This document shows positions 6,572 to 15,313 of a stretch of 64,000 bases of DNA, in pieces (positions within the stretch are counted from its first letter, which is position 1; every line of letters begins with the position of its first letter). The stretch is from Sphingomonas sp. (GTDB lineage Bacteria > Pseudomonadota > Alphaproteobacteria > Sphingomonadales > Sphingomonadaceae): contig NZ_JAPKNM010000056.1 in NCBI RefSeq assembly GCF_026460985.1, positions 1 to 64,000 of the forward strand. The letters run 5' to 3'. The notes under the pieces are model-generated. The model did not search any database and was not told the DNA's origin. It was given only the letters and a program-made list of their open reading frames with translations. Position numbers and translations under genes: made by a program.

Positions 6572-9442
6572 TCAGAATCTCACACGCACGCCCGCGGTCC
6601 AGAAGCGGCCGATCGGGTCGTCGGTGATCGCGAACCCGCCGAAGCCGCCCGGAGAGGTCGAGGTGCCCGGGCTGTTCGCCTCGGGCGGGACCGTGTCGAA
6701 CAGGTTCTGGACGTTGAGGAACACCTCGCCGGTTCCGATGCCCTTGCCCTTGAACGCGTAAGCGAGGTTGAGCGACGCCTGGCCATAAGGCGCGATGGTC
6801 CCCTCGCCCGGCGCCCAGACGACCGTCGGATCGCCCCACAGCTTCATCCGGTTGCGCCAGCGATACATCGCGCTGACCTTGAAGCTGTCGGTCAGCGCAT
6901 AGTTGACGATGCCGGTCAGCCGGACCGAGGGGCTGGCGGTGAGCCCGGTCGAGCCGAACCCCACGCCGCCCTGGTCGATCGTCGGCACCGACGGCTGGAT
7001 GTAGCGGATGTGCGGCTGCCAGGCGGCGAGCCCGCGCACGCCGAAGGCCTGGCCGAACAGCGAGCCGGCATAGTTGAGCTCGAAGTCGACGCCGTGCGTC
7101 TCGATCTTCGCGAGGTTGACCGGGCGGACCAGCCATTGCGTGACCGTGCCCGCGGCGTTGCGGACGATCAGGTCGCAATAGAGCGACACCCCGTTGAGAT
7201 TGCAGCCGTTCTGGATATTGGCCTGGAACCCCTGGACGGTGGTGATCGCGCCGTCGACCTTGATGTCGTAATAGTCGACCGCGAGGCTCAGGCCGGGCAC
7301 GAAGCCCGGCTTGAAAACCAGGCCCACCGTCTTGGTCCGGCCGATCTCCGCCGTCAGATCGGGATTGGGCAGGTTGACCGAGGGCACCTGGTTGGCCGCT
7401 CCGGTCAGCAGATCCTGGTTGTTGACGATCACCACCGAGGTCGGCGCATAGAGATCGTTGAGCGTGGGCGCGCGGATATCGCGCGAGATCGTGCCGCGGA
7501 AGCGCAGGTCATCGTTCAGATGCCAGTCGGCGCCGACCTTCCAGGTCCAATAGTCACCGACCGTGTCGTAGCTGGTGTAGCGCAGCGCGCCGTTCACGTC
7601 GAAAGACTTGATGAACGGGACGTCGCGGACCAGCGGCACGTTCGCCTCGGCGGCGACTTCCCACACCGATTGCTCGATCGTCGAGGTCGCCGGGAAGGTC
7701 TGGCGATAGAGGAAGGTCCCAGCGCCCGTAGTCGCGTTCCGCGGCGTGCAATTGTACCGCAGATTGGTGCAGTCCGCGTACATCGACGGCGTGGCCCCGC
7801 TGGTCGATTCGAACGTCTGGCGCCGCCACTCGCCCGACAGCGCCACGGTCACCGGCCCCGCCCAGGTATCGAAGAGCGCGCCGGAGATGTCGGCGACGAC
7901 GTCGTCCTGCCTGGTCCGCGCGACATAGAGCGTGTCGTCGAGGATATAGTCGATCGCCGCCAGGCTGGCCGATGTCGGCCCGAACAGGTTGAGCGGCTGG
8001 CAGTCGGCATAGGCCGCCGCGGTCGCCGCCTGGGTCGCGGCGTAGCAGGCCGGCTGGCCGTTGGCGCCGGTGACGACGTCGAGCGCCGCCGACAGCTTCT
8101 GGTTGTTCACATTGTTGCGAAGCAGCGTCTCCAGCCGCGACGAACCGCGCGTATAGGCCAGGTTCCAGTCGAACTTGCCGAGCTTGCCGTTCAGGCCCGC
8201 GGTGAACATCAGCTGCCGCGATTCCGGGACGGCGTTGGCGCGCTCCGGCTGGGTGAACATCCGGTTGAAGGTGAAGGTCGCGGTGGGGATCTGCGCCGAA
8301 TAGACCGCCGGCAGGAAGGCGTTGGCCCGGCTCATCGTGATGTTCTGGAGCTGGACCTCGTCGGTGTAGAAGGAATTGCGCTTGAAGGTCCCGCTGGCGA
8401 TCAGGAACAGATTGACCGCATCGCTCACCTCGAAGTCGAAGCGGCCATAGGCCTGGTGCATCCGCTGCTCGGCCTTGAGCGACAAGTCGACATAGCCGCC
8501 GGCGCCGCCGACCTGCGTGTTGGGCGTGCCCGGGTAGGCGGTGCCGTTCACGAACGTGCTGAGCACGCCGTTCGCTGCGAAATACTGGCCGTTGATCGGG
8601 CATGTCGCGCCGCAGGTGATCCTGCCGCCGAACGGCAGGTTGGCGACCGTGGCGTCGGTGATCAGCCGATAGGGTGCGGCCGCCGTGCCGCTGCCGACGA
8701 CGACCGGCCGGTTGAACCAGTCGCGGTCCGAGCGGCGCCCGACGCCCTCGTCATCGCGATATTCGTAGCTCGCCGTGAAATGGCCGCGGCCGCCGAACAG
8801 GTCGCCGCCCACCGCGATACCGGCGGCCATCTGGCCCCCGTCGCCCTGTTCGGACATGCCGCCCTGGATATAGGCCTTCACGCCCTTGAACTTCCGGTCG
8901 GTGACGAAGTTGACCACGCCAGTCACCGCGTCGGATCCATAGACCGCCGAGACGCCGCCGGTGACCGTGTCCACGCGCTCGATCAGCAGCTGCGGGATGA
9001 CGTCCGCGTCGACGATGTTGCTGATCGACGTGGGCGGCACGCGGCGCCCGTCCATCAGCACCAAGTTGCGGTTGGCGCCGATGTTGCGGAGGTTCAGTTG
9101 CGCGGCGACGCCGTTGCCGCCGCCCACGCCGCCCGTGGCCGAGGGATTGCTGACCTGGCTGCGCGATCCCGAGAAGACCGGGAGCACCTGCACCGATTCG
9201 GTCAGGCTCGAGGGACGGACGTCCTTCAGCGTGTCGGTGGCGATCACCGTGACCGGGGTCGGGCTGTTGTTGCCGTTGGTGATCGTACGCGAGCCGGTCA
9301 CCACGATCTCGTCGGCCGCCTGCGTGCTCGCCTGCGCGTCCTCCGCCTGGACCGGTTCCGCCTCCTGCGCGAAGGCCGGACTCGCGATCGCGGCGGCGCT
9401 CACGCCCGCCAGCAGGATCGCGCAAAATTCAAATCGCTTCAT
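6572..9442 (-). CDS. TonB-dependent outer membrane receptor
   Basis: A 956-residue outer-membrane importer. From the ATG at 9442 it has a clean signal peptide (MKRFEFCAILLAGVSAAAIA, cleaved after FAQ), then a TonB-box-like segment DEIVVTGSRT at about 45, a plug domain with NLRNIGANRNLVLMDGRR and GSDAVTGVVNF, and a long beta-barrel ending in the terminal strand WTAGVRVRF. The open frame extends 30 codons upstream, but that part is not a signal peptide. It is divergent from a secreted carboxylesterase and is probably co-regulated with it. The ligand is unknown; such large receptors in sphingomonads import oligosaccharides, siderophores or aromatic compounds. Confidence 0.92.
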   Translation of the reverse strand: MKRFEFCAILLAGVSAAAIASPAFAQEAEPVQAEDAQASTQAADEIVVTGSRTITNGNNSPTPVTVIATDTLKDVRPSSLTESVQVLPVFSGSRSQVSNPSATGGVGGGNGVAAQLNLRNIGANRNLVLMDGRRVPPTSISNIVDADVIPQLLIERVDTVTGGVSAVYGSDAVTGVVNFVTDRKFKGVKAYIQGGMSEQGDGGQMAAGIAVGGDLFGGRGHFTASYEYRDDEGVGRRSDRDWFNRPVVVGSGTAAAPYRLITDATVANLPFGGRITCGATCPINGQYFAANGVLSTFVNGTAYPGTPNTQVGGAGGYVDLSLKAEQRMHQAYGRFDFEVSDAVNLFLIASGTFKRNSFYTDEVQLQNITMSRANAFLPAVYSAQIPTATFTFNRMFTQPERANAVPESRQLMFTAGLNGKLGKFDWNLAYTRGSSRLETLLRNNVNNQKLSAALDVVTGANGQPACYAATQAATAAAYADCQPLNLFGPTSASLAAIDYILDDTLYVARTRQDDVVADISGALFDTWAGPVTVALSGEWRRQTFESTSGATPSMYADCTNLRYNCTPRNATTGAGTFLYRQTFPATSTIEQSVWEVAAEANVPLVRDVPFIKSFDVNGALRYTSYDTVGDYWTWKVGADWHLNDDLRFRGTISRDIRAPTLNDLYAPTSVVIVNNQDLLTGAANQVPSVNLPNPDLTAEIGRTKTVGLVFKPGFVPGLSLAVDYYDIKVDGAITTVQGFQANIQNGCNLNGVSLYCDLIVRNAAGTVTQWLVRPVNLAKIETHGVDFELNYAGSLFGQAFGVRGLAAWQPHIRYIQPSVPTIDQGGVGFGSTGLTASPSVRLTGIVNYALTDSFKVSAMYRWRNRMKLWGDPTVVWAPGEGTIAPYGQASLNLAYAFKGKGIGTGEVFLNVQNLFDTVPPEANSPGTSTSPGGFGGFAITDDPIGRFWTAGVRVRF

Positions 9443-9501
9443 CCATCCTCTCCCACTCCCGGCTCCATCCGGTTCATTCGCCGGCTTGGAGCGCGACCCA
9501 A

Positions 9502-9513
9502 GACAACGTTGAC
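9502..9513. promoter_or_regulatory. Candidate LacI-type operator
   Basis: GACAACGTTGAC is an inverted repeat with one mismatch, centred on AACGTT as in many LacI-family operators. It lies 60 bp upstream of the TonB receptor start and about 230 bp from the divergent carboxylesterase. LacI regulators commonly control TonB-receptor loci in related bacteria, but no lacI-type gene is in the window. Confidence 0.35.
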
Positions 9514-9740
9514 ACCGACTTCCGCCGATCAAGTCCCGGCGAAATGGGTGCTCGTGTCACTTGGACGGAATCGCGAGGATCGACGGCATTCAATTCCGTT
9601 TCGCGCGGATTGATTCCGCTTCCGTGGGTCCAGGACGCGGCGCGCAAAACTATCGAGGATTGCGCTAATCCAATCGTCCGGGCGGCGCGGTGCACGGCTA
9701 GGCATGGGCGCTACGGACGATGTTGCAGGATGGGAAAGCG

Positions 9741-11417
9741 ATGGTTGCACGGAGGCTCTTGCGGTCGGGATCATCGCTCGCGGCGATGCTAGCGGCCATG
9801 GGCGTCGCATCGGGGGCCTGCGCGCAACAGGCGTCCGGCGCCGATATCGTCCGTATCGATTCGGGCAGGCTCGCCGGCACCCTTGGCACCGACAAGTCGA
9901 TCCGCGTGTTCAAGGGCATCCCCTATGCCGCGCCGCCTTTGGGCGCGTTGCGCTGGCGTGCGCCTGCGCCGGTCAAGGCCTGGAAAGGCGTCCGCCGCGC
10001 CGACAGGTTCGGCTTCTCCTGCCCCCAGCACCTGCGCCCCGGCCAGATGCTGGAGATGAGCGAGGACTGCCTGACCGCCAATGTATGGACCGGGGCGAAA
10101 TCGGCCGAGGAGCGGCGCCCGGTCTATGTCTGGATCTATGGCGGCGGGTTCAACGAAGGCACCGGCTCGGATCCACAGTTCGACGGCGAGGGGCTGGCGC
10201 GCAAGGGCGTGGTGGTCGTCACCTTCAACTATCGGCTCGGGCCGCTCGGCTTCCTCGCGACCCCCGAACTCAGCGCGGAATCGGGCAGAAGCGCATCGGG
10301 CAATTACGGCCTGCTCGACGATGTCGCGTTGCTCAAATGGGTCCAGCGCAACATCGCGGCGTTCGGCGGCGATCCGGGGCGCGTCACGATCGGCGGCCAG
10401 TCGGCGGGCGCGGGGTCGGTCGGCTTCCTGTCGATGTCGCCGCTCGCCAAGGGACTGTTCCATCGCAGCATCGCCGAGAGCCAGGTCCGCTACCCGCGCG
10501 ACCCCGAGCTTCGCTACCTCAACACCTCGTGGCGCCCGCTCAAGCAGGCCGAGACCGCAGGCCTGCGCTTCGTCGAGGCGCGGGGCACCCGCTCGCTCGC
10601 GGCGCTCCGCGCGCTGCCCTGGCAAGAGCTGATGGAGGGCAGCAACGCCGCCGATCCCGAGGTGGATACCGGCACCGCCGCGCGTCCGCCGCTGTTCCGC
10701 CCGGCGATCGACGGCTGGGTCGTGCCGAGGACCTATAGCGAGACGCTCGCCGCCGGTGCGCAGAACGCCGTCTTCTACCTCGCCGGCAACAATCTCGACG
10801 AGAGCGGCGCGGTCCCCGAGACGGCGTTCGACCAATTGCGCACCAACCCGCCCGCGCGGCGCCCGGGCATGCCCAACACCAACGTCACGCTGGCCGGCTA
10901 CGAGGCCTGGGCACGCGGCAAGTTCGGCGCGCTCGCAGACGACTTCCTGCGCCTCTATCCGGCTGCAACCGACATGGGCGCCGCCCGCGCGAGCAACGCC
11001 GCGATCCGCGACAATTCGCGCGTCTCCACCTGGCTGTGGGCGCGCGACTGGTCGCGGACCGTGAAGCAGCCGGTCTACACCTATTTCTGGACCCGTGCCC
11101 TGGCCGGCCCCTCACAGAAGCTGCGCGGCGCCTTCCACGGGTCCGAGCTGATGTACATGTTCGACAGCCTGCACGCGAACGACCTGCCCTGGACCGACGA
11201 GGACCGGAAGGTCGCGGACATCATGTCCTCCTATCTCGCCAACTATGTCGCCACCGGCGATCCGAACGGGGCCGGGCTGCCGCAATGGCCGGCCTACGAC
11301 CCCGCCAAGCCGCAGGTGATGGAGGTCGGCGACGGCTTCGGGCCGATGCCGATCGCGGCTTCTCCCGAGCGGCTGGATTTCTGGCAGCGTTATTTCGCTA
11401 CGCAGGACGCCTGGTAG
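9741..11417 (+). CDS. Secreted type B carboxylesterase
   Basis: A serine esterase of about 558 residues with the alpha/beta-hydrolase fold. The signal peptide (VARRLLRSGSSLAAMLAAM, ending about ACAQ) favours this ATG over the one 21 bp upstream. Visible family features are FKGIPYAAPPLG near 60, SEDCLTANVWTG, the oxyanion motif YGGGFNEG, the nucleophile elbow GGQSAGAGS and the catalytic His in AFHGSEL. It should hydrolyse esters in the periplasm or outside the cell, for example an ester-linked compound imported by the neighbouring TonB receptors. Its 3' end overlaps the converging MFS gene by 20 bp. The exact substrate is not predictable. Confidence 0.9.
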   Translation: MVARRLLRSGSSLAAMLAAMGVASGACAQQASGADIVRIDSGRLAGTLGTDKSIRVFKGIPYAAPPLGALRWRAPAPVKAWKGVRRADRFGFSCPQHLRPGQMLEMSEDCLTANVWTGAKSAEERRPVYVWIYGGGFNEGTGSDPQFDGEGLARKGVVVVTFNYRLGPLGFLATPELSAESGRSASGNYGLLDDVALLKWVQRNIAAFGGDPGRVTIGGQSAGAGSVGFLSMSPLAKGLFHRSIAESQVRYPRDPELRYLNTSWRPLKQAETAGLRFVEARGTRSLAALRALPWQELMEGSNAADPEVDTGTAARPPLFRPAIDGWVVPRTYSETLAAGAQNAVFYLAGNNLDESGAVPETAFDQLRTNPPARRPGMPNTNVTLAGYEAWARGKFGALADDFLRLYPAATDMGAARASNAAIRDNSRVSTWLWARDWSRTVKQPVYTYFWTRALAGPSQKLRGAFHGSELMYMFDSLHANDLPWTDEDRKVADIMSSYLANYVATGDPNGAGLPQWPAYDPAKPQVMEVGDGFGPMPIAASPERLDFWQRYFATQDAW

Positions 11418-13041
11418 CCCGCGCGCGGACGTGGCGGCGGATCAGCGGCCCGTCTGGACCGAGGTGGAGCCGCAGCAACGTATCGACATTGTCGACATCC
11501 TCCTGCGTGCGCCGCTGGTTGTGGCGGAGATAATCGGCCCAGCTCGGCACCCGGTAGCTCTCGACCCAGCGCATCGCGTCGTTGAGGTCGCGCCACAGGC
11601 CCCAGTCGCGCGCACCGTCGCGGCGGCGGATCCGCTCGCGCTCCTGCATCGCGGCGAGGAAGGCCTCCGCATCCTCGAGCGCGACGCGATATTCGAGCTC
11701 GACGAAGATCGGCCCGCTGCGCGCATCGACCTCCAGGTCGAGCCGCGGCGGCGTCCAGCGATCGAGCGGATCGAGATTGAGCGTCTCCGCCGCGGGCAGG
11801 CGCATCCGGAGGCCCAGCAGCCCGCCGAGCAACTGCATGGTCCCCGCGGCGACCAGCGCCATCGAGACGCCCGACCGCTCGGCGATCATCCCGAAGAAGG
11901 CGCTTCCCGCCACCATCGCGCCGAAGGTCGCGGTCTGGTAGAGCGCGAGCGACCGCGCCGAGACCCAGCGCGGCGCGGCGAGCTGGACCGTCGCGTTGAA
12001 ACTCGAATGCGCGAGCACCCAGCCGGCCCCCGTGAGCGCGGCTCCCAGACCAGCGGGCGCGGGTGCTCCCCATAGCCCCAGCAGCAACAGGCCCGAGGCG
12101 AGCAGCACCATCGCCGCGCGCACCAGATATTCGGCGGCGACCCGCTCGCGCAGCCGCCCGCTGACCAGCGCCCCCGCCACCGCGCCGGCGCCGAACGCGC
12201 CGAGCAGCGCGCCGAGCAGCATCGGCCCGCCCCCGAGTTGCTGGCGCGCCACCACCGGCATCAGCGCGAAGGCCGCGCTCGCCGAAAAGCCCGAGATCGC
12301 CCCGCGCGTCACCACCGGGCGCAAATGCGGCGACATGGCCGCGTAGCGCATGCCGGTGAGGATCGCGCTGCCCAGCGGCTCGCGCCCGCCCAGCGGCTGC
12401 GTCCGCGCGGGCTGTCGCCAGCGCAGCACCGCCACGATCAGCGCGACATAGCTCAGTGCATTGGCCAGGAACGCGGCAGCGACGCCCAATGTCGCGACGA
12501 TCGCGCCGCCGAGCGCCGGGCCCAGCGTGCGCGCCAAGTTGATGCTCGTGCTGTTGAGCGCCACCGCGCGGCTGATCGCCTCGCGCGGGACGATGTCGCG
12601 CATCGAGGCCTGCCACGCCGGATTGTTGAGCGCCCCGCCCGCCGAGATCAGGAACGTGAACATCAACAGCAGCCAGGGCGTCACCAGCCCCGCCCAGGCC
12701 AGCGCCGCGAGGGTGCTCGACACGATGAGCATGAAGAGCTGGGCGGATAGCAGGAGCCTGCGCTTGTCCATACTGTCGGCCAGCGCGCCGCCGAGCAGGA
12801 TCAGCAGCATCACCGGCAGCGACACCGCCGCCTGGACGAGCGCCACCATCTGGGGCGATCCAGTGAGCGTGGCCATCAGCCAGCCCGCCGCCACCGTCTG
12901 CACCTGCCCTCCGAAATTGGACAGGAGGTTGCTGGCCCAGAGGTTTCGGAAGGTCGGGAAGGCCAGCGGCGACGGGCTGGCCGGGCGCGGGTCCGCGTCT
13001 TTGCTCAACCGCCGCCCCTCGCCCGCCGGCAATTTACGCAC
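11398..13041 (-). CDS. MFS exporter of the transmembrane secretion effector family (MFS_3)
   Basis: A 547-residue protein with a 12-helix MFS part (about 25-410: FRNLWASNLLSNFGGQVQTV, SLPVMLLILLGGALADSMDKRR, ARTLGPALGGAI) and a soluble C-terminal domain of about 130 residues (VELEYRVALEDAEAFLAAM, RDWGLWRDLNDAMRWVESY, HNQRRTQEDVD). This C-terminal extension is characteristic of the enterobactin-exporter-like MFS_3 family and resembles an alpha-beta-barrel monooxygenase fold. It probably exports a small molecule. It converges on the esterase (20-bp overlap) and diverges from the propeller gene. Confidence 0.85.
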   Translation of the reverse strand: MRKLPAGEGRRLSKDADPRPASPSPLAFPTFRNLWASNLLSNFGGQVQTVAAGWLMATLTGSPQMVALVQAAVSLPVMLLILLGGALADSMDKRRLLLSAQLFMLIVSSTLAALAWAGLVTPWLLLMFTFLISAGGALNNPAWQASMRDIVPREAISRAVALNSTSINLARTLGPALGGAIVATLGVAAAFLANALSYVALIVAVLRWRQPARTQPLGGREPLGSAILTGMRYAAMSPHLRPVVTRGAISGFSASAAFALMPVVARQQLGGGPMLLGALLGAFGAGAVAGALVSGRLRERVAAEYLVRAAMVLLASGLLLLGLWGAPAPAGLGAALTGAGWVLAHSSFNATVQLAAPRWVSARSLALYQTATFGAMVAGSAFFGMIAERSGVSMALVAAGTMQLLGGLLGLRMRLPAAETLNLDPLDRWTPPRLDLEVDARSGPIFVELEYRVALEDAEAFLAAMQERERIRRRDGARDWGLWRDLNDAMRWVESYRVPSWADYLRHNQRRTQEDVDNVDTLLRLHLGPDGPLIRRHVRARATRRPA

Positions 13042-13289
13042 CCGATCAGCAAACGCCCACCCTCATCCCTTCGACCGACTCACGCGCCGCTTAGCCGTTC
13101 CTGCTCCGCCGTCCGCGATCGGAAGCGGGCCGCGGGTGAAAGGTTGACCGCATCCAGGCTGCGCGAACCCAGAATCGATTGCCGCCGATGCGCTTGTGAT
13201 TAGGGTCCGCGGCGGCCCGCTTCGCATAGATCGGGAAGGGATTCCGGAAACCACAATCGGGACCCGTTGCTGCGTTGGAGAGAGTTCAG

Positions 13290-15164
13290 ATGGATCGCCG
13301 CACCTTTCTGGGCACCCTGCCCGCAGCCACTCTGCTGGGCGGCACCGCCCGGGCGCTTCCCGTCGCCCGCGACCCGAAGAAGGGCACGATGCTGATGAAC
13401 CGCATCGCGCCGTCGGTTTCCGAACTGCATATCGCCGACACGGACGGCGCGAACGAGCGCAAGCTGCTCGCCGACACGCGCTTCGAATATAACGGCCATT
13501 TCGCGCCGGGCGGCGGCTTCGTGTTCACCTCCGAGCGCAATGGCGACGGCCAATCCGACATCTTCCGCGCCACCGCCGACGGCAAGCTCGTCCAGCCGCT
13601 CGTCACCGGTGCGCCGATGGACGATGCCGGCGCGCTCTCGCCCGACGGTCGCACCCTCGCCTTCGTCTCGACGCGCAACGGCTATCGCGCCAATATCTGG
13701 CTGCTCGACCTCAAGACGGGACGCACGCGCCAGCTCACCGGCATCAACGACGTGCGCGGCGAGGACGGCAAGCCCGATTGCTATTTCCGCCCCGCCTGGT
13801 CGCCCGACGGCAAGTGGCTCGCTTTCTCCTCGGATCGCAACACCGCCTGGACCGGGCATGACCAGGGCCATGGCTGGGAGCACACCCAGGAGCTGTCGAT
13901 CTACGTCATCCGCCCCGACGGCAGCAGCTTCCGCAAGGTCGCGACCAAGCCCGGCTATTGCCTCGGCTCGCCGCGCTGGTCGCCCGACGGGCGCCGCGTC
14001 GTCTTCTACGAAATGACCGTCGAGGCGACCTGGGGCGCGCGCCGGCCCAACTATGTCGGCAAGGCATATTCGCAGATCGTCTCGGTCGACGTCGCCAGCG
14101 GCGAGCGCGTCGAGCACACCCAGGGCACCGATCTCAAGCTCTCGCCGCAATTCCTGAGCAACGGCGAGATCGGCTATCTGGTGAAATACGGCCCGAACGA
14201 GGGTCTCGCCTACACCTCCGATCGCCCGGCGCTGAAGCGCGGCATGATCCGCGCACCGAGCTGGTCGGCCGACGGCAAATCGGTGCTCTACGAGAAAGTC
14301 GCGTTCAAGCCCGTCCGCCCGCTGTTCAAGCTGCTCTACAGCTGGGACAGGGACTGGGACTACCGTCACATCGACGTCTTCCCGTTAATGTCGCGCGACG
14401 GCTGGATCGTCTACACCGACAAGCAGACCGGCAACGCCTCGCTCTGGATCATGCGCCCCGACGGGTCTGAGCGGACGAAGGTGTTCGAGAGCAGCGGCCG
14501 CGGGCTCGACGAGTCCAAGGTGCGCATCGGCCTCGCCGGCGCCTTCCAGCCCGGCTGGTCGCCCGACGGGCAATGGATCGCCTTCGGGCTCGGCGCCTGG
14601 TTCGCCGAGCGCAATACCGCGTCGGCCGCGCTATGGCGCGTCCGCCGCGACGGCACCGGCGCCGAGCAGCTCACCGACGGATCGATCCATAGCGGCTTCC
14701 CGAGCTATTCGGCCGACGGGAAGGAGATCGTCTTCCGCGTGTGGAGCGAGAAGGAGAAGGGTCTCCGCATCCTCGATCTCGATACGCGCCAGATCCGCGT
14801 GCTCACCGAAGGGTACGACAACCTTCCCGGCTGGTCGCCCGACGGCAAGCGCATCATCTTCACCCGCAAACGGGCCGAGGATGGCAATTTCGATATCTAT
14901 ACGATCCGTCCCGACGGCACCGGCCTCTATCGCTGCACCGATCACGGCTCGAGCGACGGCCATGCGGTGTGGACCGCCGACGGTCGGATCCTATGGAGCG
15001 GCTCGCAGCACGGCTTCCGCGACGAGGCCGCGCTCTACGACCAGACCTTCCAGCAATATGGCCAGATCTACGTCATGAACGCGGACGGATCGGGCAAGCG
15101 CATCCTCACCGACAGCAAATGGGAGGATTCGATGCCGCTCTATCTTCCCGGAATATTTCGCTGA
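13290..15164 (+). CDS. Tat-exported TolB-like (PD40) beta-propeller protein
   Basis: A 624-residue periplasmic protein. The ATG at 13290 follows GGAGAGAG and begins MDRRTFLGTLPAATLLGG, a twin-arginine signal; a TTG five codons upstream is less likely. The rest is built of WD40-like PD40 repeats, each with a version of SPDGxxLAF followed by D-x-W-x-x-D, for example LSPDGRTLAFVS, WSPDGKWLAFSSD, WSPDGRRVVFYE, WSADGKSVLYE, WSPDGQWIAFG and WSPDGKRIIFTR. No peptidase or amidohydrolase domain is attached, unlike many TolB-like fusions. It may bind ligands or proteins in the periplasm. It lies just before a TonB receptor gene on the same strand, so a shared function is plausible but unproven. Confidence 0.85.
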   Translation: MDRRTFLGTLPAATLLGGTARALPVARDPKKGTMLMNRIAPSVSELHIADTDGANERKLLADTRFEYNGHFAPGGGFVFTSERNGDGQSDIFRATADGKLVQPLVTGAPMDDAGALSPDGRTLAFVSTRNGYRANIWLLDLKTGRTRQLTGINDVRGEDGKPDCYFRPAWSPDGKWLAFSSDRNTAWTGHDQGHGWEHTQELSIYVIRPDGSSFRKVATKPGYCLGSPRWSPDGRRVVFYEMTVEATWGARRPNYVGKAYSQIVSVDVASGERVEHTQGTDLKLSPQFLSNGEIGYLVKYGPNEGLAYTSDRPALKRGMIRAPSWSADGKSVLYEKVAFKPVRPLFKLLYSWDRDWDYRHIDVFPLMSRDGWIVYTDKQTGNASLWIMRPDGSERTKVFESSGRGLDESKVRIGLAGAFQPGWSPDGQWIAFGLGAWFAERNTASAALWRVRRDGTGAEQLTDGSIHSGFPSYSADGKEIVFRVWSEKEKGLRILDLDTRQIRVLTEGYDNLPGWSPDGKRIIFTRKRAEDGNFDIYTIRPDGTGLYRCTDHGSSDGHAVWTADGRILWSGSQHGFRDEAALYDQTFQQYGQIYVMNADGSGKRILTDSKWEDSMPLYLPGIFR

Positions 15165-15313
15165 TCCCGGCGGCAGCGACAATAAAGCTATCGGCCCGGG
15201 CAGGGTTCTGATGAGTCCCCTACGAAACGATCCCCTAGAAAAGCTGGGCGAATAGACCGGCGACTACGTCGGCATCGCGACTTGCCGGGGAGTTTTCCTT
15301 GCAAGGAGGGCAG

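Noticed and set aside
7010-9613. A long plus-strand frame opposite the TonB receptor
   Set aside because: No recognisable motif and biased composition; the minus strand has signal peptide, plug and barrel of a receptor.
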